Shown here in pieces: positions 7,435 to 16,368 of a stretch of DNA of 64,000 bases. Within the stretch, counting starts at the first letter, position 1. Every line of letters begins with the position of its first letter. Origin of the DNA: Mesorhizobium tianshanense. GTDB lineage: Bacteria; Pseudomonadota; Alphaproteobacteria; Rhizobiales; Rhizobiaceae. The notes beneath the pieces were generated by a model. The model did no database searches and had not been told where the DNA came from. It saw only the letters and a program-made list of their open reading frames with translations. The DNA is taken from assembly GCF_007830515.1 (NCBI RefSeq), contig NZ_VLKT01000027.1, positions 1 through 64,000 of the forward strand. Reading direction: 5' to 3'. The position numbers were made by a program, and so were the translations under genes.

Positions 7435-8985
7435 ATGAACGCACCGGCCGCCGAAGTGACCGAACACGCCAGCCGTCGGGCGGGTGGCCGCCTGGGGCGC
7501 AAGGCGCTGCGGGGAACGCCCATGGCGTCGTTTCCGACCCTGGTCCGTAAGATCCCGGTCTATCAGATGGTCCCGGACGAGGCGGTGGAGCTGATCCACC
7601 AGGAGTCGCTCTCGATCCTTGAAGAGGTGGGATGCGAGTTCCGCGACGACGAGGCCATTGCGATGTGGGAGGCCGCGGGAGCCGACGTCTCGGACACAAG
7701 GGTCCGCATCGACCGCGCCCTCCTGATGGAGCTCGTATCGAAGGTCCCGTCGGAGTTCACGCTCAATGCGAGAAATCCGCAGCGTTCGGTGCGCGTGGGT
7801 GGCAACAACTCGATCTTCGTGCCGATGTATGGCGCGCCTTACGTGCGCGACCTCGACAACGTCAGGCGCTATGGCACGCTCGCCGACCTCAACAATTTCC
7901 ATAAGCTCGCCTACATGGCGCCGGCGCTGCACTCGTCGAGCTCGATCATCTGCGAGCCGATGGAAATTCCGGTGCCGAAGCGTCACCTCCACATCATCCA
8001 TTCGGCGCTGAAGCACTCCGACAAGCCGTTCATGGGCATTGTCACGTCCAAGGATCGAGCGGAAGACACGATGGCGATGGCAGGCATCGTGTTCGGTGAG
8101 GACTATGTCCGCGACAATCCGGTGCTGGTGTCGATCACCAACTGCAATTCGCCGCTGGTGTGGGATGCCACCATGCTGGACGCGATGAAGGTCTATGCGC
8201 GTCACAACCAGCCGCTGATCCTCGCTCCTTTCGCGTTGTGCGGCGCCTCGACTTCCGCCTCTGCGGTCGGCGCGGTCGCGCAGGTCAATGCGGAAGCGCT
8301 GGCGGGTATCGCGTTCACGCAGCTCCTGCGTCCGGGTTCGCCGCAGATCTACGGACAGTTCATGGTCACGGTCGACATGAAGACCGGCGCTCCCATGGGC
8401 GGCACGCCGGAGGCGGCCCAGATGATGTATCTGATGGGAGCACTGGCGCGGAAATACAAACTGCCCTGGCGCACCTCGGGCTTCCATGTCGGGTCGAAGC
8501 TGAACGACGCCCAGGCGGGCTACGAGGCGAACATGCTGATGCATGCGGCCATTCTTTCCGGCGCCAATTACATCTGGCACTCCGCCGGATGGCTCGAGGC
8601 CGGCCTGACCTGCGGCTATTCGAAATTCGCGACGGACTGCGAACAGCTCGTCGGCTGGTACAAATATGCCGGCGGGCTTCCGTTCGACGATTTCAAGGAA
8701 GCGATGGCGGCGATCCGCGAGGTGGGGCCGCAGGGCCATTTCCTCGGCACCCAACACACGCTCGAACATTTCGAGTCCGCCTTCTTCATGCCCAGCATCA
8801 TGGACTTCAATTCGTACGAACAGTGGAAGGCCGAAGGGGCAAAGGACCACGACACCCGCGGCCGCGAGAAAGCGCGCAACATGCTTGCTGACTATGAGGA
8901 GCCGAAGCTCGACGAGGGCATCGCCGAAGGTCTCGAGGATTTGATCGCGCGACGCGAGGAGAAGCTGCCGGACAGCGTTAGTTAA
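7435..8985 (+). CDS. MttB-family (trimethylamine methyltransferase-like) protein, non-pyrrolysine
   Basis: A 516-residue member of the trimethylamine methyltransferase family (PF06253). Recognisable stretches are LIHQESLSILEEVGCEF near residue 45, SITNCNSPLVWD near 240, LRPGSPQIYGQF and the C-terminal GPQGHFLGTQHTLEHF. Pyrrolysine-free relatives demethylate quaternary amines such as glycine betaine, passing the methyl group to a corrinoid protein. No in-frame amber codon occurs, so this is the non-Pyl type. A strong GGGAGG precedes the ATG. A substrate-binding protein follows 42 bases later and a LysR gene is divergent. No corrinoid protein or reactivase is nearby, so the methyl acceptor and substrate are unknown. 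Confidence 0.85.
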   Translation: MNAPAAEVTEHASRRAGGRLGRKALRGTPMASFPTLVRKIPVYQMVPDEAVELIHQESLSILEEVGCEFRDDEAIAMWEAAGADVSDTRVRIDRALLMELVSKVPSEFTLNARNPQRSVRVGGNNSIFVPMYGAPYVRDLDNVRRYGTLADLNNFHKLAYMAPALHSSSSIICEPMEIPVPKRHLHIIHSALKHSDKPFMGIVTSKDRAEDTMAMAGIVFGEDYVRDNPVLVSITNCNSPLVWDATMLDAMKVYARHNQPLILAPFALCGASTSASAVGAVAQVNAEALAGIAFTQLLRPGSPQIYGQFMVTVDMKTGAPMGGTPEAAQMMYLMGALARKYKLPWRTSGFHVGSKLNDAQAGYEANMLMHAAILSGANYIWHSAGWLEAGLTCGYSKFATDCEQLVGWYKYAGGLPFDDFKEAMAAIREVGPQGHFLGTQHTLEHFESAFFMPSIMDFNSYEQWKAEGAKDHDTRGREKARNMLADYEEPKLDEGIAEGLEDLIARREEKLPDSVS

Positions 8986-9027
8986 TAGGACAGGCGAAGA
9001 CCTGACGGAACCAGACGGGAGGAAAAA

Positions 9028-10677
9028 ATGACATTCTTCAGAAGCAACGGCGATCGCGTGCCGCGCGCCATCGAGGCAATGGCGGAAGAGGCGCGTGCGG
9101 GTCGTATGGACCGGCGCGAGTTCCTGGCGCTGGCAAGCGCCTTCGGCGCATCGACGGCCCTTGCCTACGGCATGATCGGTCTTGCCGTGCCGCGACGCGC
9201 CTTGGCCGAAGAGCCGAAGAAGGGCGGGACGCTGCGCGTTTCGATGTCGGTGAAGGCACAAAAGGACCCGCGCACTTACGACTGGGTGGAACTTGCGAAC
9301 ATCTCGCGCTGCTGGCTCGAGCCGCTTGTGCGCTATACGCGCGAATTCACGTTCGAGCCGGTCTTGCTCGAAAGCTGGGACGTCAACGACGACGCCACCG
9401 AATATGTGCTGCACGTGCGCAAGGGCGTCACCTGGAACAACGGCGATGCTTTCACCGCCGATGTTGTGGCCTACAATCTGACGCGCTGGTGCGAGAAGGG
9501 TGCCGCCGGCAATTCCATGGCCGCCCGCGTCGGCGCGCTGATCGACGAAAAAACCGGCAAGGCCAGGGAAGGGGCGATCACCAAGGTCGACGACAACACG
9601 GTCAAGCTGACGCTGAAAGAACCGGATATCTCGCTGATCCCGAACTTCACCGACTATCCGGCTCTCGTCGTCCACCGCAATTTCGATGCCGACGGCGCCG
9701 ATCCGCTCGCCAAGCCGATCGGCACCGGGCCTTTCGAACTTGTGTCTTATTCGGTCGGCCAGAATGCGGTCGTCAAGCGCCGTGAGAATGGCAAGTGGTG
9801 GGGCGGCGAAGCGCCGCTCGACAGTGTCGAATTCATCGACTACGGCACCGACTTCAATGCCTCGGTGAACGCATTCGAGTCCGGCGAGATCGACGTCAAT
9901 TTCGAGACACCCGCAGACTTCATAGACATCCTTGACAAGATGGATCTGGTGAAATCGGAGGTCGCGACAGCGACGACGCTCGTTGCCCGGACCAATATCA
10001 CGCACAAGCCCTACGACGACCAACGGGTCCGCAACGCGCTCCAGATGGCTGTCGACAACAATGAGGTGCTCGAACTTGGCTACGCCGGGCGAGGGACCGT
10101 CGGTGAAAACCACCACGTCAGCCCGATCCATCCGGAATACTACCCGCTGCCCAAGAAGACGCGCGACGCGGCGGGCGCCAAGAAGCTGATGACCGACGCC
10201 GGACAGGCCGACTTCGAGCATGAGCTGATCACCGTCGAGGACGATTGGCAAAAGAACACCGGCGACGCGATCGCCGGCCAGCTGCGCGATGCCGGGATCA
10301 AGGTGAAGCGGACGGTGCTGCCAGGGTCTACCTTCTGGAACGACTGGACGAAATACCCTTATTCCATGACCATCTGGTACATGCGCCCGCTCGGTGTTCA
10401 GGTGCTGGCGCTCGGCTATCGCACCGGCGAGGCCTGGAATGAGACGGCGTTCTCGAATCCTGATTTCGACGCCAAGCTCAAGCAGGCCCTGTCGCTCGTC
10501 GACGTGGAGGAGCGGCGCGAGGTCATGAAGGACGTCGAGCAGATCCTGCAGGATTCGGGCGTCATCATTCAGCCGTTCTGGCAGAAGCTGTACAGCCACA
10601 TGGACAAGAAGGTGAAGAATTACGCTGTCCACCAGACTTTCGAGATGGATCTCCAGAACGTCTGGCTGAACGCCTGA
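9028..10677 (+). CDS. ABC transporter substrate-binding protein, family 5, Tat-exported
   Basis: A 549-residue periplasmic solute-binding protein of the SBP_bac_5 (peptide/nickel/opine) family. The N-terminus has a twin-arginine signal, MDRREFLALAS, then a hydrophobic stretch and an ALAEEP cleavage region near residue 60. The mature start KKGGTLRVS, the VRKGVTWNNGDAFTADVV motif and PIGTGPFELVSY are family hallmarks. It lies 42 bases after the MttB-like gene and is probably co-transcribed, suggesting it captures that enzyme's substrate. No permease or ATPase genes follow, so it must use a transporter encoded elsewhere. Confidence 0.88.
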   Translation: MTFFRSNGDRVPRAIEAMAEEARAGRMDRREFLALASAFGASTALAYGMIGLAVPRRALAEEPKKGGTLRVSMSVKAQKDPRTYDWVELANISRCWLEPLVRYTREFTFEPVLLESWDVNDDATEYVLHVRKGVTWNNGDAFTADVVAYNLTRWCEKGAAGNSMAARVGALIDEKTGKAREGAITKVDDNTVKLTLKEPDISLIPNFTDYPALVVHRNFDADGADPLAKPIGTGPFELVSYSVGQNAVVKRRENGKWWGGEAPLDSVEFIDYGTDFNASVNAFESGEIDVNFETPADFIDILDKMDLVKSEVATATTLVARTNITHKPYDDQRVRNALQMAVDNNEVLELGYAGRGTVGENHHVSPIHPEYYPLPKKTRDAAGAKKLMTDAGQADFEHELITVEDDWQKNTGDAIAGQLRDAGIKVKRTVLPGSTFWNDWTKYPYSMTIWYMRPLGVQVLALGYRTGEAWNETAFSNPDFDAKLKQALSLVDVEERREVMKDVEQILQDSGVIIQPFWQKLYSHMDKKVKNYAVHQTFEMDLQNVWLNA

Positions 10678-10774
10678 GCTAGCGCGCCCAGGGGATTCAT
10701 GGGCAGCAAAAAAGGCCGGGATGCAGGATTCGTGGTATGGAACGGTTCCACCACGAAAGCCTGGAGATTATCGG

Positions 10775-11254
10775 ATGAGACTGACTGTGCTTGCCGCCGC
10801 CCTCTCGATCGCAGCGCCCGCGGCCGCGTTTGCCGGCCCGGCTTCCAATGCAGTGAAGTTCTTCTACGTGCCCGAGGTCAAATTCGAGGCCGACGCGAAA
10901 TACCGCGACCGTTTCACCGAGCCGGTGACCAAGCTGTTCGACCTCAACGACCAGGCGGCAAAGAACCTTCCGGATGAAGTCCCTTGCATTGATTTCGCCC
11001 CGGGCCTCGATGCGCAGGATTATGACGAGAAGACCGTGGCGAAGACGTTGAAGCTTGCTGAAATGCTGGATGGTGACAGCGCGGAAGTGACCGCGACGTT
11101 CAGCCTTTTCCCGGAAGGCGATGATTCAAAACGCGAAATGGTCTGGTCGCTCAGGAAGATCGACGGCCAGTGGAAGATCGCCGACATCACCTCGAAGACC
11201 AGCGGCTGGACGCTGAGTGCGCTCGAATGCCTGGCTGGCCAGGCGCCGGAGTGA
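10775..11254 (+). CDS. Small exported protein, DUF3828-like (paralogue 1)
   Basis: A 159-residue protein with a clear signal peptide (MRLTVLAAALSIAAPAAAFA, cleavage near residue 20). The mature part is acidic and ends in a WSLRKIDGQWKIADI motif followed by a Cys near the C-terminus. This resembles DUF3828/NTF2-like lipid or ligand-binding folds, but the match is weak. The next gene is a paralogue: both share an FY-start block, a C-x-D motif and the final K-x-D-G-x-WK block. Start chosen by GGAG upstream and the signal peptide. Function unknown. Confidence 0.7.
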   Translation: MRLTVLAAALSIAAPAAAFAGPASNAVKFFYVPEVKFEADAKYRDRFTEPVTKLFDLNDQAAKNLPDEVPCIDFAPGLDAQDYDEKTVAKTLKLAEMLDGDSAEVTATFSLFPEGDDSKREMVWSLRKIDGQWKIADITSKTSGWTLSALECLAGQAPE

Positions 11255-11258
11255 TGTC

Positions 11259-11810
11259 ATGGCCCGCGCCCTAGCCCTGGCGACTGTGTGCCTGCTGGCG
11301 GCGGGGTTGAGCAACGCCGCTGCTCAGGACCTGTTCGGCGCACCGCCCGCAAGCGCGCCGGCCGACACTGCGGCACCTGCAGCGCCGCCGGCCGCCTCGT
11401 CACCGGCTGATAACCCGCCCGTGCAGCCAGGTTCGCCGACGGCGGTGGTGAAACCGTTCTACGAGCATGTCGGGCTCGAGCTCGATCCGGCTCAGCGCAG
11501 CCACTTCACCGATCCGGCGAAGTCGGTGCTCGACAAGAGCGATGCGCTGCGCAAGTCGGGGCAGGGCGAATGCCTCGATCCCAACATGGCGCTCGACAAT
11601 GCGCAGTACGACAAGGCCGAAATTGACAGGAGCCTGAAGACGATCGAAGCGATCCGCGGCGACGCGGCCAACGTCGTCGTCGCCTTCGTCGTCGCCGGCA
11701 ATCCGCACCGGCTGGAATGGAAATTCAGGAAAGTCGACGGTGACTGGAAGGTCACGGACCTTCTGTCGGTGACTGGCGAATGGTCGCTCAGCCAATACCA
11801 GTGCGAGTGA
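11259..11810 (+). CDS. Small exported protein, DUF3828-like (paralogue 2)
   Basis: A 183-residue protein that begins four bases after its paralogue. It has a signal peptide (MARALALATVCLLAAGLSNA), then an Ala/Pro-rich linker (residues about 30-70) and a domain similar to the preceding protein: VKPFYEHVGLEL, a QGECLDPN block and RKVDGDWKVTDLLSVTGEWSL. The linker may let the domain extend from a membrane or partner. Start at 11259 chosen for the signal sequence. The enolase-superfamily gene follows after 11 bases, so the three are probably one operon. Function unknown. Confidence 0.7.
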   Translation: MARALALATVCLLAAGLSNAAAQDLFGAPPASAPADTAAPAAPPAASSPADNPPVQPGSPTAVVKPFYEHVGLELDPAQRSHFTDPAKSVLDKSDALRKSGQGECLDPNMALDNAQYDKAEIDRSLKTIEAIRGDAANVVVAFVVAGNPHRLEWKFRKVDGDWKVTDLLSVTGEWSLSQYQCE

Positions 11811-11821
11811 GAAGGGAACAG

Positions 11822-13006
11822 ATGAAGATCACCAACATCCGCGTCACCCATGTCAACGTTCCGCTCGATGCTCCGTTCTGGTGGACGGCTGGGCTTTACG
11901 GCGGCGCCTCGAAGTCGATCGTCGAGGTCGAGACCGACGAAGGCGTGGTCGGGCTGGGCGAGGCGCCGTGGTGGCATTTCGGCGAGGTCATCAAGGCCGA
12001 GATCGCGCCGGCGCTGATCGGCGCCGATCCGCTCGACATCGCCGACTGCGAGGCGCGCTGCGTGCCGCCATGGCAGATCACCGCCAACACCGGCGAGAAT
12101 GCCGCCTCCGTGGCGTTCGGCGCCGTCGAACTGGCGCTGTGGGATATCAGGGGCAAGGTGTTCGGCATGCCGCTCTACAAGCTGCTCGGCGGCGCGGTGC
12201 GGAAGGACATCCCGTTTTCGGAATATTTCGCCTTTCGTCCCGCACAGGATGGATCAGGCGGCGAGATGACCCCCGAAGCCATCGTCGACTACTGTCTGAA
12301 AATGCGCGAGCAGCATGGCTCGACGATCTTCGAAGGCAAGCTGATCATGGGCGATCCCGAGCTCGAGATCCGGACGGTGCGGATGCTGCGCGAGGCGCTC
12401 GGCGAGAAGGCGCAGATCAAGCTCGATTCCAACATGCAGTGGTCGCTGACCACTGCGCGCTGGGTGCTGCGCGAGATCGAGCCGTTCAATATCCGCAACT
12501 ACGAGGATCCGGTCGCGACCTTCGAGGAGATGGCGGCGCTGCGCCAGCACTCGCGCATACCGTTCTCCACCCACATCCCGGATCTCAGACGGGCCGTCGC
12601 GCTCGGCGCGCCGGACTACTTCGTCTGCAATTTCGCGGCACTCGGCGGCTTGTCGAAGACCCTGAAATTCATCGCCGCCTGCGAGGCGATGGGCAAGGGG
12701 TTCTGGTGCTATTCGAACGATCTCGGCATCATGACATCGGCCTATCTGCACGTCGTGGCGGCGACGCCGTGGATCACCGAGGCATCGCAATCGCTGTTTG
12801 CCTGGCAGATCGGCGATGTCGTCAAGGATGGTCCGTTCCGGCAGAAAGGCAACACAGTGCGCGTGCCGGAAGGTGACGGGCTGGGCGTCGAGCTCGACCC
12901 GGCGGCAATGAAACGCTGGTCAGCGCATTTCGCCGAGCACGGGCCGATGGGCCACTTCAGCGACCCGAACAATCCCGGCCGCTACCGGCGGCTGCCGCTC
13001 AACTGA
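11822..13006 (+). CDS. Enolase-superfamily dehydratase (mandelate racemase/muconate lactonizing enzyme; glucarate dehydratase-like)
   Basis: A 394-residue enolase-superfamily enzyme. The N-terminal capping domain begins MKITNIRVTHVNVPLD and the barrel carries the metal ligands in DSNMQW and YEDPVA. A FEGKL motif takes the place of the KxK base, FSTHIPDL supplies a His, and WCYSNDLGIM resembles the HSN segment of glucarate dehydratases. These enzymes remove water from acid sugars after abstracting the alpha proton. The substrate is unknown; glucarate- or galactarate-like acids are plausible. It sits 11 bases after two exported proteins. Confidence 0.8.
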   Translation: MKITNIRVTHVNVPLDAPFWWTAGLYGGASKSIVEVETDEGVVGLGEAPWWHFGEVIKAEIAPALIGADPLDIADCEARCVPPWQITANTGENAASVAFGAVELALWDIRGKVFGMPLYKLLGGAVRKDIPFSEYFAFRPAQDGSGGEMTPEAIVDYCLKMREQHGSTIFEGKLIMGDPELEIRTVRMLREALGEKAQIKLDSNMQWSLTTARWVLREIEPFNIRNYEDPVATFEEMAALRQHSRIPFSTHIPDLRRAVALGAPDYFVCNFAALGGLSKTLKFIAACEAMGKGFWCYSNDLGIMTSAYLHVVAATPWITEASQSLFAWQIGDVVKDGPFRQKGNTVRVPEGDGLGVELDPAAMKRWSAHFAEHGPMGHFSDPNNPGRYRRLPLN

Positions 13007-13035
13007 TGCAACATATTTTCCTTAGAAACTCAGGC

Positions 13036-13497
13036 TTACCCGCGCCCGCGATAGGGCGCCACGCCGGTGTCGGGCAGCCAGGCGCCTTCCGGCGGCGCGC
13101 CGGTCTGCCAGAACACGTCGATCGGAATGCCGCCGCGCGGATACCAATAGCCGCCGATGCGCAACCACAACGGCTTGGTCGCGGCGACAATGCGGCGGCC
13201 GATCATCACGGTGCACTCTTCATGGAAGGCGCCATGGTTGCGAAACGAGGTCATGAACAGCTTGAGCGACTTCGATTCCACCAGCAGCGTGTCTGGCGCA
13301 TAGTCGATGACGATATGGGCGAAATCCGGCTGGCCGGTGACCGGGCAGAGCAAGGTGAATTCCGGGCAGGTGAAGCGAACGATGGCCGGCGGCCCGTCGC
13401 CGCGCGAAAACGGCACCGTTTCCAGGACTGCCGCTTCGGGGCTCCGTGGCGCCTCGACGTGGGTGCCGAGCTGGGTAAGGTTTTTGGTGATGGTCAT
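13036..13497 (-). CDS. queF: NADPH-dependent 7-cyano-7-deazaguanine reductase QueF
   Basis: A 153-residue QueF of the short, unimodular type. It reduces preQ0 to preQ1, the last free-base step before queuosine is put into tRNA. FTCPEFTLLCPVTGQPDFA contains the catalytic Cys, and the QueF signature ESKSLKLFMTSFRNHGAFHE carries the NADPH-binding and catalytic residues. GYWYPRGGIPIDVFWQ closes the protein. It is divergent from the flavoenzyme gene by 59 bases, a space too small for the preQ1 riboswitch that sometimes controls queF. Confidence 0.96.
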   Translation of the reverse strand: MTITKNLTQLGTHVEAPRSPEAAVLETVPFSRGDGPPAIVRFTCPEFTLLCPVTGQPDFAHIVIDYAPDTLLVESKSLKLFMTSFRNHGAFHEECTVMIGRRIVAATKPLWLRIGGYWYPRGGIPIDVFWQTGAPPEGAWLPDTGVAPYRGRG

Positions 13498-13556
13498 GGC
13501 GGCAACTCCTTGAATTTTTGCCGCTCATTAGCACAATTTGAAACAGCAGGAAGACG

Positions 13557-15602
13557 ATGACCAGCAACGATCCGCTTCTCCAGCCTTATCAGCTCAAACA
13601 CCTGACGCTGAAGAATCGGGTCATGTCGACCAGCCATGAGCCGGCCTATTCCGAGGACGGCATGCCGAAAGAGCGCTACCGGCTCTACCACGCCGAAAAG
13701 GCCAAGGGAGGCATGGCGCTGACCATGACCGCCGGCTCGGCGATCGTCTCGCGCGACAGCCCGGCCGCCTTCGGCAATCTGCATGTCTATGAGGACCGCA
13801 TCGTGCCGTGGCTCGCTGAACTCGCCGATGCCTGCCACGAGCGTGACTGCAAGGTGATGATCCAGATCACCCATCTCGGCCGCCGTACCGGCTGGAACAA
13901 GGCCGATTGGCTGCCGGTGCTTTCGGCCTCGCCGGTGCGCGAGCCGGCGCATCGCGCCTTCCCCAAGACAATCGAGGACTGGGACATCGAGCGCATTGTC
14001 GCCGACTACGCCGCCGCCGCCCAGCGCTGCCAGGCCGCCGGCCTCGACGGCATCGAGTTCGAGGCCTACGGCCACCTGATGGACGGCTTCTGGTCGCCGG
14101 CCACCAACCAGCGCGACGACGATTTCGGCGGCTCGCTCGACAACCGGCTGCGCTTCACCGGTATGGTGCTCGATGCGGTGCGGGCGGCGGTCGGCGAGAA
14201 ATTCGTCGTCGGCATCCGCATGGTCGCCGACGAGGATTTCGAGAAGGGCCTGCCGAAAGAGGAAGGCGTCGAGATCGCCAGGCGGCTGGCGAATTCCGGC
14301 AAGGTCGATTTCCTCAACATCATCCGCGGCTCGATCGAAACCGATGCTGCGCTGACCAGGGTCATCCCAGTGACCGGCATGCGCTCCTCGCCGCATCTCG
14401 ATTTCGCCGGCGAGGTGAGGGCGGCGACGAAATTCCCGACCTTCCATGCGGCGCGCATTTCCGACGTCGCCACCGCCCGCCACGCCATCGCCACCGGCAA
14501 GCTCGACATGGTCGGCATGACCCGCGCCCACATCGCCGACCCGCACATCGTCCGCAAGGTGATGGAGGGCCGTGAGCACGAGATACGCCCTTGCGTCGGC
14601 GCCACCTATTGCCTCGACCGCATCTATGAGGGCGGCGAGGCGCTGTGCATCCACAACGCGGCGACCGGCCGCGAGGCTGATATCCCGCACATCATCCCGA
14701 GGACCGAGGGACCGAAGCGGAACGTGGTCGTCGTCGGCGCCGGGGCCGGCGGTCTGGAGGCGGCGCGCGTCGCGGCCGAGCGCGGGCACCAGGTGACGGT
14801 GCTGGAAGCGTCGAGCCAGGCCGGCGGCCAGGTGCGGCTGGCGACGCAAAATCCACGCCGCAAGGAGCTGATCGGCATCATCGACTGGCGGCTGGCCGAA
14901 CTCGACCGGCTCGGCGTCGAGATCCGCTACGACACCTGGGCGGAGAAGGACGATATTCTGGCGCTGTCGCCCGATGTGGTGGTGATCGCCACCGGCGGCC
15001 TGCCGCAGAACCCACCGCTCGCAGCGGGCGACAGCCTCGTCACGTCGAGCTGGGACATCATGGCCGGCAGTGTCAAGCCGGCCGAAAACGTGCTGCTCTA
15101 CGACGACAATGGCGGCCATCAAGGCATGGGCGCGGCCGAGCTGATTGCCAACAGCGGTGCGCGACTGGAGCTGGTCTCGCCAGAACGCTTCTTCGCCCCG
15201 GAAATGGGCGGCATGAACCACGTGCCCTACATGCGCGCCTTCCAGGAAAAGGGTGTCACCATCACCATCAACACGCGGCTTCGCTCGGTGCGGCGCGAGG
15301 GCAATCAGCTGGTTGCGGAGCTCGGCTCGGACTTTGCTGACGGCTGGCGTGGCGAGCGGCGGGTCGACCAGGTGGTGGTCGAGCACGGCACGCTGCCGCT
15401 CGATGATCTCTATCTGGCGCTGAAGCCGCTGTCGAAGAATGGCGGCGCGGTGGATTACGAGCGGTTGGTCAACGGTGGCGACATTTTTCCGGCACGCAGT
15501 CCGCAGGCGGGTTTCGTCCTCTTCCGGATCGGCGATGCGGTGGCATCACGCAACATCCACGCCGCCATCTATGACGGCATCAGATTTGGGTTGCGGATCT
15601 GA
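13557..15602 (+). CDS. Two-domain NADH:flavin oxidoreductase (N-methylproline demethylase / TMADH-like)
   Basis: A 681-residue enzyme with an N-terminal old-yellow-enzyme TIM barrel (FMN) from residue 1 to about 340, a cysteine segment, and a C-terminal NAD(P)/FAD Rossmann domain (VVVVGAGAGGLEAARVAAERG near 380). This is the layout of trimethylamine dehydrogenase, dienoyl-CoA reductase and the N-methylproline demethylases of stachydrine catabolism. The iron-sulfur segment reads CVGATYC at 346-352 plus C364, so the second ligand position is Ala349. It is divergent from queF. An N-demethylase role is inferred from family resemblance. Confidence 0.82.
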   Translation: MTSNDPLLQPYQLKHLTLKNRVMSTSHEPAYSEDGMPKERYRLYHAEKAKGGMALTMTAGSAIVSRDSPAAFGNLHVYEDRIVPWLAELADACHERDCKVMIQITHLGRRTGWNKADWLPVLSASPVREPAHRAFPKTIEDWDIERIVADYAAAAQRCQAAGLDGIEFEAYGHLMDGFWSPATNQRDDDFGGSLDNRLRFTGMVLDAVRAAVGEKFVVGIRMVADEDFEKGLPKEEGVEIARRLANSGKVDFLNIIRGSIETDAALTRVIPVTGMRSSPHLDFAGEVRAATKFPTFHAARISDVATARHAIATGKLDMVGMTRAHIADPHIVRKVMEGREHEIRPCVGATYCLDRIYEGGEALCIHNAATGREADIPHIIPRTEGPKRNVVVVGAGAGGLEAARVAAERGHQVTVLEASSQAGGQVRLATQNPRRKELIGIIDWRLAELDRLGVEIRYDTWAEKDDILALSPDVVVIATGGLPQNPPLAAGDSLVTSSWDIMAGSVKPAENVLLYDDNGGHQGMGAAELIANSGARLELVSPERFFAPEMGGMNHVPYMRAFQEKGVTITINTRLRSVRREGNQLVAELGSDFADGWRGERRVDQVVVEHGTLPLDDLYLALKPLSKNGGAVDYERLVNGGDIFPARSPQAGFVLFRIGDAVASRNIHAAIYDGIRFGLRI

Positions 15603-15741
15603 GGACTGTCGACTGGTGGCGCGCAGCCGAACCTCCGTACGGAGAGCCACCAGGGCACTTCGGTCCGTTCTGCGCGCCGCGCACGCCGCCGGCCTGCTGC
15701 CGGACACCGTACGATCTTGTGACCTGTGAGGGCGAGGCCGC

Positions 15742-16149
15742 TCAAAACATCCTGGCAGTCGCCATGCAGAGCACGGTGATGACCAGCAGCCCGCCGGCGA
15801 TGCGTTCGCCTTTCGTCATTTTCGCGCGCAGCCGGGTTTCCGTCGCCGCGTCAGTGCCGGCAAGCTGCCTGCTGGCGGAGCCGACCAGCGCGCCCTGCAC
15901 GCCGGCGGCGATCAGGGCCGTCACGATGCCGAGCGCCAGCACCTTTTCCATCGAGCCGAAAAGGCCTTCGTGGAAGAAATACCAAAGCAGTATGCCGGTC
16001 AGGAAAACCAGGCCGGCCGCGCCCATTTGCGGCCGGAAGAACCGTTCGATCCTGATCTCCGGATCGCGGGCGACCGTGATGGTCGTTCCGGCCCAGAACA
16101 CACCGGCCATGACGTGAAGGCCGAGGACGATGATGTAAACATATTGCAT
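15742..16149 (-). CDS. Small four-helix inner membrane protein
   Basis: A 135-residue, very hydrophobic protein with about four transmembrane helices. Helix one (MQYVYIIVLGLHVMAGVFWA) has a His in mid-membrane, the second helix ends in YFFHEG, and the C-terminus is MTKGERIAGGLLVITVLCMA. The pattern resembles CopD/DUF2269-type membrane proteins in which such His residues may bind heme or copper, but this is weak. GGAGG ten bases upstream supports ATG 16149 over 16179. It is divergent from a MarR regulator across a repeat-rich spacer. Confidence 0.7.
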   Translation of the reverse strand: MQYVYIIVLGLHVMAGVFWAGTTITVARDPEIRIERFFRPQMGAAGLVFLTGILLWYFFHEGLFGSMEKVLALGIVTALIAAGVQGALVGSASRQLAGTDAATETRLRAKMTKGERIAGGLLVITVLCMATARMF

Positions 16150-16253
16150 GACCGCATTTCCTCCTTTTCCCACCGCCATTCATAATGTTAGATATCAAAT
16201 GATTAGATGTCAATGTAATGGCATGGGCCAGTTCCATCGGGCTTTCCCTTGCT

Positions 16254-16356
16254 AAAGCGCGTCGCGTTTGAACGGATTCATGCGACGCGCTTTAAGGTCT
16301 TGTTTTTATGCATGTCGTTATCGCAAAACCGCTGCGCACTTTTGCACGACATGCAT
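16254..16356. repeat. Two-hairpin rhizobial-type intergenic repeat
   Basis: A first inverted repeat, AAAGCGCGTCGC (16254-16265) with GCGACGCGCTTT (16282-16293), is followed by a second, ATGCATGTCGT (16308-16318) with ACGACATGCAT (16346-16356). I recognise this two-hairpin unit as a common interspersed element of Mesorhizobium-like genomes; the copy number cannot be checked here. It ends 12 bases before the MarR start and so lies in that gene's leader. Confidence 0.7.
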
Positions 16357-16368
16357 TAGTGTCGGATC

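Noticed and set aside
7435..8985. Pyrrolysine-containing trimethylamine methyltransferase
   Set aside because: No in-frame TAG occurs in the gene and no pyl genes are visible; it belongs to the non-Pyl group.
7300..10632. A 1110-codon open frame on the minus strand
   Set aside because: It runs antisense to the MttB-like and substrate-binding genes, whose protein motifs are clear. The antisense translation is rich in Arg, His and Asp without any domain, as expected from GC-rich third-position bias.
13498..13556. preQ1 riboswitch upstream of queF
   Set aside because: The gap is only 59 bases, shared with a divergent gene, and shows no pseudoknot-like C-rich and A-rich tail.
13494..15386. A 630-codon minus-strand frame
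   Set aside because: Antisense to the two-domain flavoenzyme, no recognisable motif, and not preceded by a ribosome binding site.
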